From: Salvator merianae | Lineage: Eukaryota; Chordata; Lepidosauria; Squamata; Teiidae | Reading direction: 5' to 3' | DNA length: 64,000 nucleotides | NCBI GenBank assembly: GCA_003586115.2 | Contig: QVOM02000034.1 | Coordinates: 137,787,101-137,851,100, forward strand | Shown here: positions 41,390 through 53,740 of the stretch, one piece after another | How positions within the stretch are numbered: position 1 is the stretch's first letter | Layout: each line of letters begins with the position of its first letter | Notes under the pieces: model-generated | What the model was told of the DNA's origin: nothing | The model's input: only the letters and a program-made list of their open reading frames with translations | Databases searched by the model: none | Made by a program: the position numbers and the translations under genes

Positions 41390-44300
41390 TTTATGAGACA
41401 ATCTCAAGATAGCTGCAGTGCCTGTATCTTCTACTGTGTTCCCAGTGTTTTATACTGAATTTTAGGCTGGAAATAAAACTGGGGAAACTCATCTGTTTTC
41501 TCACCTTTTTAATGTCTTATAATATCCTAAGTTGGGATTTGACTTCACAACCAGCAAGTTGCTCTACTCTGAAATGTTGTGACTTGTGTCAATCTGTCCT
41601 TACTCATGAGCCTTTGGGAGGCTGATAAAAGTATGATGTTTATATCTAGTGCTGGTAAAATATCATTTGCCACTGTGGAGCATAGACTTGCCAAAAAAAC
41701 CTAAGGACAGGTGGGACAGAGTATCCTTTACGTACTGGAAGTCCATGGTTTAAATCCAAGATATAACCATATGCTAGGAAAGGAAGACTGTTTCTACATG
41801 GCACATATTATCCCATGCTGGTCTCGTCTGTTCTTAGGCTGCATTGAGTGATCTGGGTGAAGACTGGAGCTGCAGTCAGCAGCCCATCCTGGTCCAACTT
41901 TGGAGGCTAGAGGCAAAAGTTCCCAGCCTCTGAAATTGCCAGCCAGGGCTCTTTTAGCTGAGCACCCAGAAGCAGTCCAGGAGCCTGGTGAAATGGCGCT
42001 GGGCTCCTTGTGCCTGGTAAACTAGATCAGCCACTTGGTGCCATCTGCACATGAACAGCTGGTCTGTTCCAACCTGGTGGAATGTTTCGGAAGCCACTGT
42101 TAAGTGATCTTCCATAGAGCAAATTGAGGCATCATTTTCACACCTTAGGACATTCCAACACTTAGTCCCATATGGGCGTGGCATACTGACAGAGGCATGG
42201 ACTCCTGGTAGAATGAGGCTTTCCACTGGGGCTGCTGGTCTGGTCTGCTGGTCCAGCTGAGGAGTCTCCTCAAATAGGAATACCTGAAATAGTCAAGAGA
42301 TCTGCTGTTTGGGCCGTAGCACCTGCACAGGCCAATTTTCCCTCTTCCTATCTTCCAGCAGCAGACCTATGTGACCAGTTCATCTGCTCTCATAATAAAT
42401 CAGCCTGACTGGATGGCACTTCAGCAGGTGTCCTTGACAAGGATCTGGGGACCATATAGTTTTTGTTGCTGGCACAGCCCCTGACTGGGTAGCATGGGAA
42501 CTTGTGGAGTTCCATGAAATGTCTTGTTTACGCCATTTTGCATTTGCATTTTCAATAGATGTATAACTCTCCTTATATCCCAAAGAAGTGGTAACTGGGG
42601 CCTATTGTGGCTAATAGGGTGAAGGACAAGACTGCGAAAAGCAAGTGATAGCAAGAGACAGAAGATGTAGAGTTAATGATAGGTAAGACACTATGGCAAC
42701 ATCTGTATGATCTGTGAGGACTCTACCCAATGCATTCCAGTACTGTGGAGTCCCATACCATTATGTACCCTGGGAGGCCATGCCTCCTGGGGAAATTGCT
42801 GGTTGCAGAGGTCCCGAGACTGCTACTTCTGGGTGTAGAGACCATGCCTGGGAGCTTCAGCAGAAGAACATTTTAAAGTGATCTCCTTTGCAGTCCAGCT
42901 GGGTCCTGTTCCTGCTGTCACCGTCAGACAGGCAAAGAATCAGGAGCGGGTCCTTTTCCAGAGCTTGGTGATAGTTTGCCAGGTTCTGGAAGACAGCCCA
43001 TGGGGAAATGCAAGTTTGAGGTCATGGAACTCTTATTCCCCAGTTTCAGAGCTAGACCAGGATGGGGTAGATGGCTTCAGCTGGTCATTGGTGTGCTCTG
43101 CCTCATCCTGCTGTATTCCTGTTGTGACCAGCCAAGCGTATTATTAGCAGCAAATGCCACGAGTGCACGTATGGAAGCTACCTATAAGGCTGCAGTTCTA
43201 TGCAAACTCACATAGAAATTGACTCCACCCACAGTGGGTTATGCACATATTAGCCAGGTCTGAAACATGCATGAAGGAGGAAAGTAGAGTCAAACTCTTA
43301 GCTACTGGATGTCTTCGACCTTCTGGATCTGCTGATCCTACCCAAAGACCTCAGAGTGGATTTTGACATAGTACAAAATACATTAGATAATAAAATAACA
43401 AATAAAAATATTTCAAAACCACAATTCAAGCTCAGTTACAAAACAGGCATAAATACAAATAAACATGACACGAAGGAGCCTGCATTAAGTACGGTGATTG
43501 CTCTGCTGGTGATATAGCATTGTAGTTCTGTAATATGAGTATAGAATTACTCTTTAAAAAATTGTAATTGTGATCTGCAGACAATAATGCCAATCTCTTT
43601 CTATATGTAAGAAGGAAAAATTATGTTTTCTTTCTTGTGCCATTTCGTCCATCACTTCAGGCACCGACAAGTGTTTTCAGGAACAGAGAGGGGGGAATCT
43701 TGTCTCATGCGAAGTACAGCATAAAATATTTTACTACAAAGCAGAATTACTCTGAAGACTGATGGATTCACTCGTGAGACCCACTTGCATTTATGGAGGT
43801 CGTAAGTTATATACTCTTGGTGAACTAGAGGAAACATAACAATTGCCTTTTATGGGTAAAACTTCAAGCCATATATTAAACTCACCAGGGAACAGACAAG
43901 AGTTTACAGCAAACTATAACTTTAACACTTCCAAACCACTGCATTATTTGCAGGGGGATTCTTAGTAGTGGGGTTGGGATCTAAATACTTCTTGTGCCTG
44001 TTCCAGTGAAATACTCTAAAGAGAGCTTTCCTTATAGACAGTTCAGGCAGCACTGGCCATAACATTCACCCACCCAAAATGTGGAAGGCATGGGGCTGTG
44101 ACGTCTCAAGAAGTAATATATGTTTACTCACGTGCATAGGACAAGATGAAAGAGTTAAACAGCCACAGACTTGCACATGAAATGCTTCAGGAGTCTGAGA
44201 AAGGCCTTCTGAATGAAGAAGGAAAACAATGAATTAAGGATAAAGCCACTGTCTTTTTTACCACTTGGATTTACTTAACTAAAAAAAATAAGATTTATTT

Positions 44301-45300
44301 AAACATCATATTTCATTCCTAGGATAACTGTAGCTGCCAAATTGCTTTCTAAGAAGGCCAAGTTTTTAATTTTTCTTCTGTGGGAAAGTATACATAGGCA
44401 AAATTGTCTCTGAATTCAAAATCAAAATGCATTTGACAGTCTAAAATAAGAATTTTTAAAGAAGAGGAATTGGCTTTGATACATAGTTCTTGTTGCTTCT
44501 GATAACAATAGTTTAGCCATCAGAGGTCCTCAGCTCTTCACAATCTACAAAGCTAAAGAAACAGCAACTAGGTAAAGAGCAGCACATGTGTCTTTGGTCC
44601 TCTGTGCAGGATTCACATGAAATCTTGGAAATATCCATGATAGCTACCTATTCAAAAAACTGTTTTTGCTGTGGTAGATAATGGTCTGCTGAAATCAGAT
44701 TTTTGAGATTCAAAAATAAGCACACAAAGAGTTGATACACAAGAAAATGCATAACTGTGTCAAATGTATAGATCATAGACCTTACTGATTCTGCTTTGCT
44801 GCTTGGAGAGATCTTTCTTTTGAATGGAGGACAATTTCAATAATTAAAACAATACTGTAGAACAACAAAGAAGAACAGAAAGAAAGCAGCAACAACTACA
44901 ACAGAATATCAGCAGTGTTTTGAGTTATGCATTGTGAAAATGCTTGTATGCTTTTGCAGATAGGTTTCTTAGACATTGAAAGCAAAATATGTATCTGTTT
45001 ATTTATTACTTTGGTGTTTTCATTGGTATGAAATTCTTCAATTTTTATGGACATTGCTTTAATGATACCAGATAAATGAAACATATTACACCATCAGATC
45101 ATTTTTACTCATGCATGAAAATGATTGATAATTGCATCTTTGGCAGTCATACAGATTCAAATTTAGACAAAACTATTCATGGTCACTGCTAGTTTCTTTC
45201 ATATGGCCATTTCAATATTGTTTCATGATTCCCATATGCGTTTGTTCCTTCTGTATACTATGTCCCAAAAATGTGACAGTGAAATGCACTGGGAAAATTT
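41390..45300. other. Long stretch without recognised genes or repeats
   Basis: Frames up to 90 codons exist, but none is recognisable. Codon texture and GC do not suggest exons. Confidence 0.4.
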
Positions 45301-46215
45301 CCAGGCACTAGAATACTGAAGAACTGGCTAAGGAACTGTTAGGAACTCTGTTGACATCTCTGAAGAGTCCTGGAGAACTTTGAAAGTGGCAGACTGGAGA
45401 ATAGCAAATGCTGTCAAGAAAGGAAATAAAAGAGGATCCCAGTAATTATTGGCCAGTGAGTTCAACATCAGTACCTGGAGAATACTTTAGAGAGTATAAC
45501 AGATCATCTACAAGCATCTAGAAGATGATGCTGTGATCGCAAAGAGTCAGCATGGCTTTGTCAAAAACAGGTCATGTCAAACAAATTTTGTCGCCTTGTA
45601 TGACAAGATAACTGGCTTAGCAGTGAAGAAAAATGCTGTGGATCTAGTCTAGCTTGACTTTTGTAAAGCTTTTGACAGGGTTGCACATAGCCTCCTCACA
45701 GAGATGCTCTTGAAGTCCAATTTGGATAGTACTACAGTGAGGAGGGTTCATAACTGGCAGACAAACAGCACTCACCGAGTCAGCATGCACAACTCAACAT
45801 CAATTTGGAAAACAGCATCCATTGTCTTGGGGCTAGAAATATTCAACATTCTTATTAACCACTTACATAATGGAGGTTTATGGACTGTTTATGAAGTTTG
45901 CAAGTGATACCAAACTGGAAAACTTAGCTCACACCCAGAATAACAGGATGAGACTATAGTCTAATTTGGCCAGATTGGAACCTGGGTTAAAAGAAACAAG
46001 GTATTTTTCTATCGGGAAAAATGTAAGGTGCTATATTAAGGAGGAAACATCTACAGCATACATACAAAATAGTGGATTCATGGTTTGCAGCCATCACATC
46101 AGAGAGGAACTTGGTTGTGGTTACTGACAACAAGATGAACATAAGCCAGCAATGTAAGCTGGCTGCTAGAAAGACCAATGGAAGCACCCACTGCACTCTT
46201 AGTACTCCAACAATG
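45301..46215 (+). mobile_element. CR1 LINE relic, reverse transcriptase part 1
   Basis: Reading through frame changes: AVKKGNKRGSQ (the FKKG block), HLEDDAVIAKSQHGFVKNRS then CQTNFVALYD, LDFCKAFDRVAHSLL (RT motif A, with the catalytic Asp of LDF retained, about 45655), VRRVHNWQTNSTHRVSMHN and a decayed LGLEIFNILINHL. This is the jockey/CR1-type RT. Stops and loss of the FADD frame mark it as dead. Confidence 0.9.
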
Positions 46216-46500
46216 CTCCCCCAGTATTTTAGCTAGGGCACAGTGCCCAGATCTACCTGGTCCATTGTTCTTCTTCGGAGAGCACAGGAAAATGACCGGC
46301 TTCTATGGCCACTTCCTGTGCTCCCTGAAGGAACCCCAGACAGAAGCACTGAACCGGGGAACAAAGGTTCCCCTGTTCAGTGTTTCTCTTGCTCAGAGCA
46401 GGTGCAGGCAGGTGGGTAGCATGCCACTGCCACCACTGTCAGTGGCGACGAGAAAAATAAAGATTGCTCTGAGAGCAACTTTCATTCTACCCTTGTGCAG
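46216..46500. mobile_element. Stem-loop-rich insert within CR1
   Basis: Hairpins GAGCACAGGAA/TTCCTGTGCTC (46280-46323) and CACTGAACCGGGGAAC/GTTCCCCTGTTCAGTG (46347-46382, one mismatch), then a CCACTG/CAGTGG pair near 46432-46445. It breaks the CR1 homology, so it is probably a MITE insertion. Borders are approximate. Confidence 0.55.
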
Positions 46501-46763
46501 AACCTGCCAAAGATGTGTGAAGTCCTTATTCCACTTTAATCCATACTGGAATACTGTGTTTGGTTCTGGACACCACATTCCCAGAAGGATATCAACAGGT
46601 GGGTAGCAAAGGTGATGCAGGGACCTGTGAACATGATATATGAGGACAGGTGAGGGAACTGGGGATACTCAGTCTGGAAAAGACTAAGGGGAGACATGAT
46701 ATTCATTGGGTATATATAAGAGTGTCATAGATAAGGTGATCAAGAACTGTTTGCTAGAGTCAC
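46501..46763 (+). mobile_element. CR1 LINE relic, part 2
   Basis: SILEYCVWFW then TPH (from about 46540, in a shifted frame) is the CR1 ORF2 LEYCVQFWAP block. GGGGATACTCAGTCTGGAAA and AAGACTAAGGGGAGACATGA continue the ORF2 3' region up to the Harbinger-like insertion. Confidence 0.85.
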
Positions 46764-46766
46764 TTA
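46764..46766. repeat. TTA duplication (left) of the Harbinger-like element, copy B
   Basis: TTA, repeated at 47963-47965. Confidence 0.8.
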
Positions 46767-47962
46767 GGCCACGGTCCGACATTGTAAATTTAATCCGTAT
46801 CAGAAGAGTACAAGGACGGAATTTGTCTTCTGATCGTTCCCACAGTTACATTTTAACATGGACTCAATTTGTACTTGCTCATTCTCACACTGACGTTTCC
46901 CATGCTTGACACGGAGAAACAGTACTTTTTCTGCCTCCACCCCTTGCCAAATTCCCCTCCCCGTGCAGTCAATGATTGGCTGCAGTCCCAACATTCAAAT
47001 CTTGACGTCACAGGAGTGGGAAAGTCAAGCTCCGCTCTCCGTATGTCCCCGCTGCTGCCTCAGAACATGGATTCACTTGGCAGCGTTACTAGTCATTTGC
47101 CATTTGCTCCTTCTCCCCACTACAGCCTCTGTCTACACAAGCAGAACTTTAAAACTATGTGTACCGCACAATTAAGCTTTTTAAAGGGCTGATGGTGATT
47201 TCTGCTCCCTTGCAAGTGCACTTTTGCACAATTGCACAATTTAAAAGTAGCGCAAAAGCAGGGAGAGGTCCGTGACGAAGGGGAAACGTGGGGAGGGAAC
47301 GTGGGGGGGCTCTATTATCTTGATAGTGCAGTTCATCGCCAGCAAATGGACTCTGCCTCATCTCCCCCCGAGACATCCGCAGCGGCATGTGTCCCCGCTG
47401 TGTACCTGTGTGCTGCCGACGGCAAAACCCATCTTCAATGGATTCTTTGTTGGGGCAAGAAGACTGCAACCCCATATAGGCACAGTTTATTTTTTGGTTT
47501 AAAGAGCAGATGGAAGTGGAGGAAGCCTTTAATTTCTTCCTGGCAGTGTTGAATGGGGGATAAAGAAAGAGAAAGGACTGCAGCTTAGCGAAGGAAAAAG
47601 GAGGACAGTTTCTTTTCCCCTGGCAGCGACGGAAGGGGGGATAATGGAGGCAGAGGAAACTACTGCGCTTCCTGCCCACTCACAAAGTCTGTCATTAGAT
47701 GGCACAAAATGGGAAGCCCTCCCTCTGCATGCCCCCCAAAAAGTATGGTCCCTCCCAAATAGTCTCCTTCACCGTTCTCACATTGCAAAGTAAAGCGGGC
47801 TAGCGATCTGGAACGGCTTGAGAACTCATTAAATCCGAATACAAAGTAGTCCGGATTTCGCCAATTTAGTCCAGAAAAACTACGGAACGGCAAGATCATG
47901 TCGGGCCAGCGGGAACTGAAGACGGCCTGTAAACTGATTAAATGCCGTGTTGGAACGCGGCC
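46767..47962 (-). mobile_element. Harbinger-like non-autonomous DNA transposon, copy B (1196 bp)
   Basis: The termini GGCCACGGTCCGACATTG and (inverted) GGCCGCGTTCCAACACGG are flanked by TTA on both sides. The sequence is the inverse of 3742-4886 over its full length, for example GGCAAGATCATGTCGGGCC near the right end. Copy B keeps canonical GGCC ends and a TTA duplication, so it is the better reference copy. It carries no transposase. Long frames on either strand are not protein-like. Inserted in CR1. Confidence 0.9.
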
Positions 47963-47965
47963 TTA

Positions 47966-47998
47966 TAAGTAGAACTAGAAATAATGGGTACAAGATTC
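47966..47998 (+). mobile_element. CR1 relic, fragment after the insert
   Basis: AGAACTAGAAATAATGGGTA continues the RTRNNG tail of the CR1 ORF2 that was interrupted at 46763, confirming the insertion. Confidence 0.75.
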
Positions 47999-49650
47999 AT
48001 ATAAATTTTGCTAGCATTTCATACAGCCAGCAGTTGTAAAAATGCATTACATTACTAAACACAGAATTCTCTTGAGAGATGTCTACAAGTCTTACTAAAA
48101 ACCTTTAAAAGCAAAAAACAAACACCAAAACCTTCCACTTGAGTCTTGACTGCAAGTCTAATTCTTGCATTCTTGTATTGTGTTCTGAATCTGCCTGCTT
48201 TTGCCTGAAAATAGATAAGTCACTGACAGCACCCCAAAAATCTTCAACATAACAGAAGACTACTGTTTATCTCTTTTAAGCATACTTTGTCCTTAGAAAG
48301 AATTTATAGTCAGCTTGTAGATGCTTGCAAGGAAGGATCAATAAAATAAAGCTCTATATCTTCTAACCTTAGTTTGTATCCAGGTTCTTATTTCCAGTTC
48401 AGGATTTGTATACATAGTTACCTGGGAGTGGACATTTCAACAATAGGCATTTTGGTCATAAGCATATGCACTCACACATAATCCGCATGATGTGGATCAG
48501 GATGCTTGATAGGCCAAAGTGCTTGCTCTCCTCTAACCCATGCTAACATTGAAGCTGAGGTATGGATGTTCCCAGCTTCAAAATATCTGCCTGGCCTTAT
48601 TTCAAAGCTATTGTGCACATCCTGAAATAGAACTGGGCGGAGAGCACACCAGGTAGGCCCCTTCAGTCTGATGAGGCTGGTAGTCTGTGTGAAAAATGCC
48701 TCTGGCAGCACTTGCTGTCCCTCTGTGGCAGGATGAAGGACCAATGGGTATTGGAACATAAAGCCGTGCCCCTTGGGCTGTTCCACAGCAATTGTTTCAC
48801 ACTGTGTAGATGCTATCATATATAAACTCACACATCAGCATCTGGTGACTACAGCTGGCTTCTCAGATGGCCCCTGTTGTCTTCTATTACACTTTCATGG
48901 TATGAGGAAATTTCCACTTCCCCTTTTACACAGAAAATGGCTGAAGATGATGGAAATCTTGATGGAATGGACATAGAGGAGCTTTAGAAATTTGTTATAT
49001 TTCCTAAGTTACCCTGGCAACATGGAAGTCTCTTTTATGGAAATATATATTGAAGTTCTGTCTTACAAGTGCTTCCAACATTAGCAAAGGGACAGTCTTC
49101 AATTATCCCTGACCACTTTCAGTTTTCCCTGACCCCTTCTAAAATAACAGGACCTGGGGGTGTATGTGAATTGAGGATTAAGTCAGTGCCATGAGAAGCA
49201 GCTTGAGATAACAGGATGGCCTACTGGAAATTATGGTAATCTGAGCATTTCACCTGAGTGTAGGTTAATTTAGTTTTTATAAATGGTTGGAAACTGGGAT
49301 AAGTTCATGTGGGCACTTATATGTACAGCTGGCTGTGTTTTAGGCAGGATCTTTGGATTAGGTTTTTTGCTTTAATGATCATCGACAGCTGATTCTATTG
49401 AAATAGAACTTGTCCCAATAGTTGGGGTGGTTGCAGAACAGACAGTGAGAGTTGCCATACATCCAGCAAAGCAACCCAGGTCTGACGTAGTTGGATGAAG
49501 TATTCTGGATGATAATCTTCAAGTAAACCGCACTTGATTTCTGGAAGTGATTCTCAATATGTTTTTATTTCTTTTTTGAAACTAGAATGCTTGCCAGGCA
49601 CTGTAAATCTTTGTATAAAAGGCAGGCGCTGTAGATGATGCTCTGGCTGA
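47999..49650. other. Unassigned intergenic sequence
   Basis: Includes a 119-codon minus-strand open frame (48472-48831) that I do not recognise. It has no domain, signal peptide or neighbour that would support a gene. Confidence 0.35.
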
Positions 49651-49658
49651 CGCCTGCG

Positions 49659-49900
49659 CTCATACTTGGGAGTCCTTCACTTGAAGCTGTGAGCCACATA
49701 TTGGCAACTCATGAGCAATTACGTCACTCTCTTCTTTGTCCTGACACAATGGAAAGTGCAGATACCTGAATGTGAGTGGATGAAGCTGACAGCAGCAAGG
49801 GCCTTTCGGGGGGAAAAGTTCACAGCAAGCTGATGGAGATGACAAAGCGCTCAGCTCAGATGAGGTGTGCCCTTTCCAATGTGAATGCCCCAAGTATGAG
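49659..49900. mobile_element. Possible MITE with 12-bp perfect inverted ends (242 bp)
   Basis: CTCATACTTGGG at 49659-49670 and CCCAAGTATGAG at 49889-49900. No duplication is evident and there is no coding capacity. Confidence 0.5.
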
Positions 49901-52512
49901 ACAAGACCACAGTGTCAGGAAGCTCACAGAGCTGCCTCAACAATGACTTGGATTTCATTGCTGTGCTGTCCCCTGTACTTATATCAGCTACTACTAAGGA
50001 TTTAAATTTATTTCCCACCGCATTCCATAGAAAGTACTTAAATGAATATGGATAGCTATTTTATCAACGGACTTCTTCCCTATTGATGGGTCAGTCCCAG
50101 TCATTTGGGCACAATAAGGGAAGGGATCTCTTTTCACTGGCTTGATAGCTACTTTGGCTTCCAACTGGGCAGAAAGGTGAATCTAATCCTGTAGCTAAGT
50201 GGAATCAGCTGATGGAGCACCATAGTCCTCAACTATTCATTCAGTCTATTGTGAAGATGAGCTGCTAGGACACCCTTCCCACAACCAAGTAACTCCTGAG
50301 GCAATCAGTGAAATTCTGTGGAAAAACCACTGACCATTGAGCATTCTTGCTGAAGTTGGCATATCTGGATCTCGTGTAGAAGGGGCAAATAACTGCTCTC
50401 AGAATATTTATGGAAAGAGTTCATAACTGTGTGGCCTAACAGAACTGACATTACCCAGTGAGAGGTATTTCCTGTCATCTTGCTGGCCATGAAGGCCACA
50501 CATTCAGAATCATTCAGAACATCTTAGGGGGTAGATGTCCAAGTAGGGCTTGGTTTGCAGAAGCCTTTAAATTAGATGCAGTCCCAACAAAAAGATAAGA
50601 GGTGTGGATGGGTCCTGGACACATGTTTTGTGGCTCCATTTCTGAGGCTACTGCCGGTGGTAACAGCAGTGGTATAGGACCACTGACAGAAGTTGGTCCA
50701 GTGTTGTAGGTATTCGGAGGAAGAAGAGCTGGTGCCGGAGGTAACTGTGGTGGCTCACAATGCAGTTTTGAGTAAGGGAGTCAGTCATGATAAGACCAGT
50801 TATCATAACAATCCAGTGGTATTTGTCATCAAGTGATTATCATGAGGGGCATTGTGGGTGCTTTGGGTAGCATGAAAGGATGAGCTGGGATAGATGCATC
50901 TTGGAGTGATGGGAGACCCTAAATACAGGCACTCCTGTTGGAGCTCCTGGTTATTTGGTTGTTCATCAGGAGTGGTGCATTATTTTCTTCATCCCTGTCA
51001 CATGTTGACAATTGAATTCTGTCAGGTCTACTGAAGGTGCAATCAGACATGGCTAAAGAATCACCTTCTGGGTGGCTTTCGATGTGAACTGACTGATATT
51101 AATTGTCAGCATGCAACTGTTTTGGTCTCAAAGCCTTTGAAAGGTCAGTTCACTGTTCAGAATTTTTAAACACTGGAATTGTTTCCTCTTTCAAACCAGG
51201 TTGAGTGGGAAACTTGAGTAAGCAACAGATGGGGTGAGAGGAGGACACAAGTGATGTAGCTTCCTCCTATTTGTATAGTCAAACATCCCACAGAGATACT
51301 TGATATGCTAAACAAGGAGAATGGGGTATTTACCTGGCTTCAAAATCCTGCTTCTGAACCCAACCTACACAGTATTAACTCTGGATCCCGAAAAGTTGAC
51401 GGAAGGCTTGAAAAAAATCCTTCAAATCCAAATAAGAAAAGGCATAGAACTCTTGCACTCTTTTTGGGTGCAGGAGTAAGGTTCAAGGAGGAGGGCAACA
51501 GATGATTAAGGGGGAAAAAAACAACCCTTGTAGAAATGGGGGTGGGAAAAGCAAGCAAGCATCCCTCTTTTCTTTCTTTCCCTCATCAGATCCTGTTTGC
51601 AAGCGTAAGTTCTCTAATAAGCAAAATTAGAGACATGAGGTTGAGGGAGAGGCACCCCTGAAAGTGAAAACAAGCTGAACTTCTTTTGGAGGTTTCCGTG
51701 CCTCTTTTTTTACCGCTCAAAACAGGAATTCACAGATGGACTAATAACCTTATATCTGGAAGTTCACCCGTTTGGATTTCTGGAAGTCTGGAAAGAGCAA
51801 GCGGTGGAAAATGTAGACAAATGGAGCCAAATAAAGGCTGCAGTATGATCATTCAGTAGGGGTACTGAAAACTGATTTTGGGCTCAGAAGGATAACCCAA
51901 AGGGAGCCTTGGGGGAGTCAGTGTGTTACCTCAAAGTGAATTTCTATTGAGTAGGTACACAAAAGGATTTGAAAAATCGGCTAGAAAGGACACAGTGCTC
52001 CATTCAGTGCTTTCTGCCTCTCTCTTCATATTTTCAGAGGTGCACTGCAGTATTCAATAGCAACTGGAAGTAACAGCCACGTGTGTCATTCCTCAAAGTG
52101 TTTCTTTCTGTTCCTCTATTTTGAATGGTCCACATTAATGTGCTTGTTTGTGGCAGGATCAGTGCTAATGATGAACCGTCTTGCCATTCTCACCCATTGC
52201 TTTTTCTTGATCAGCCAGAAGTCACAGTGAACTTCTGTGTTTTATAAATGAAGCAGCCTTGTGGCCCTTTCCCAGTACAACCAAGAAGAATGTATTCTGT
52301 GAAACATTTATATCACTCCACCCTTGATCTTTGATTACATTTCTTTTTCTCTCTTGCCCCCTGATAAGCTGCAACAAAACAGCTTGATTAGGAGATGAGG
52401 GCTGTATCTGGGGAAAGCAATGGCAGGAACCCTCCAGAACGATATTACACTTGTGGATTTCAGCTGGACGAGACAAAGAGGAACTACTTGCTTCAACTCA
52501 GGTTCTCAAGTG
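49901..52512. other. Long stretch without recognised genes or repeats
   Basis: No coding or repeat signal identified. Confidence 0.4.
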
Positions 52513-52515
52513 ACA

Positions 52516-52703
52516 GGCTGTGATCTGACACAACAAAAAAAAGCATCTCTGAGATGACTCAGAGATGGCTTTGAGGTGTGATTGTTCATACACCGTCTGC
52601 CCCCCCCCCCCATGAACATTCTATGCTAGAAAATGTGGATTAGAGAAGACTTCGAAACTTGAGTGCCACACACTGTCTCTCTGAGGCGCCTCTGAACACA
52701 GCC
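52516..52703 (+). mobile_element. Small MITE (188 bp), copy 1
   Basis: GGCTGTGATCTGACACAAC at the left and GCCTCTGAACACAGCC at the right are TIRs. ACA flanks both sides (52513-52515 and 52704-52706). The interior, including ATTCTATGCTAGAAAA and AAAAGCATCTCTGAG, matches 60898-61112 in inverse orientation. Confidence 0.85.
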
Positions 52704-52706
52704 ACA

Positions 52707-53280
52707 GTATAAAGATTTTTTAAAATAATATTTGGTAACTGTAAAGAGGAAAATCTGTGCTTCTGGACTGAGATACCCTGCCTTGACTCAAGCGGCAACA
52801 GTCCATTCCTTCTAGTGAACAATGGAAGTATTTCTTCATACTTAAGTGATGCAGCTCAAGGTAACAACTTTGCCAAGAATACAGTGGATTGTAATGCTAT
52901 ACAATATATACACTTATCCATCTGCCCCTTGCAACTAAATAACTCGTTCATCTACCAAGTGTTTTTGAAGTGTGTCTTAGGCACTTTTCTGCCTTCCCCT
53001 TCCCACCTTAATGTAACAAATTACAGCTGAGGTGCAAACAGACTTTTGTGCCTTGATACTTTCCAGCCTTAACCAACAGCAAAGGAAAAAGCACCTTCAA
53101 TGTAGAAGTTCACGCTAGGCATAATGTGCCTGATATCCTGCCTCTCTAAACAAACCTTTGCCCCAACAAAAAAGTAGCTGAGTTAAAGAGGGCCTGGTTT
53201 TCCCAGGCATGCCAGGTGCAAGGGAATCTTAAAGACAAGTATTCCTTTTAAGCCGGAACTATTCCTACTGGGGATAGTAG
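52707..53280. other. Unassigned intergenic sequence
   Basis: Nothing recognised. Confidence 0.4.
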
Positions 53281-53282
53281 GA

Positions 53283-53740
53283 AATAATGTTGAAGGTGTC
53301 GATGTGTTATTGCAAAATATGGTAACTGCAGCTAGAATTGTATATGCTCAGAAGTGGAAAGGGGAGAAAATACCAACAGTGGGTGATTGGTTAGTTAAAA
53401 TGATGGAGCTTGCCGAGATAGACAAATTGACAAATCTCTTGAGAAATAAGGCAGTTGATAGGTTTTACAGAAACTGGAAACCCTTTATTGACTTTCTGCA
53501 AGAGCTGGACAATGGACTTGTGATCGCTGGATTGAAGAATGATGAAGAAAGAAGACATTTGGTGGAGAAAAAGAAGGAAAGAGAATAGGAGGGTGAGAAA
53601 CATGAAATATAGAAGAAACTGTCAATGAAGGAGGAAGTCAACAACAATATTGATATAAGAATGTTTAATGTAGAATGTAATTTTATACATTTGAAATGTA
53701 ACAACAATAAAAAAAATTATAAAAAAAATAAAAACCATTA
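53283..53740 (+). mobile_element. 5'-truncated L1 3' end
   Basis: Open frame LLQNMVTAARIVYAQKWKGE then KIPTVGDWLVKMMELAEIDK and NWKPFIDFLQELDNGLVIAG, the extreme C-terminus of L1 ORF2 with an intact stop at 53588. It is followed by about 120 bp of 3' UTR and an A-rich tail (53706-53740). This is the best-preserved L1 piece here. No clear target-site duplication was found. Confidence 0.93.

Noticed and set aside
48472..48831. 119-codon minus-strand ORF as a gene
   Set aside because: No motif, start context, splice context or neighbour supports it. This length is expected by chance in 64 kb.
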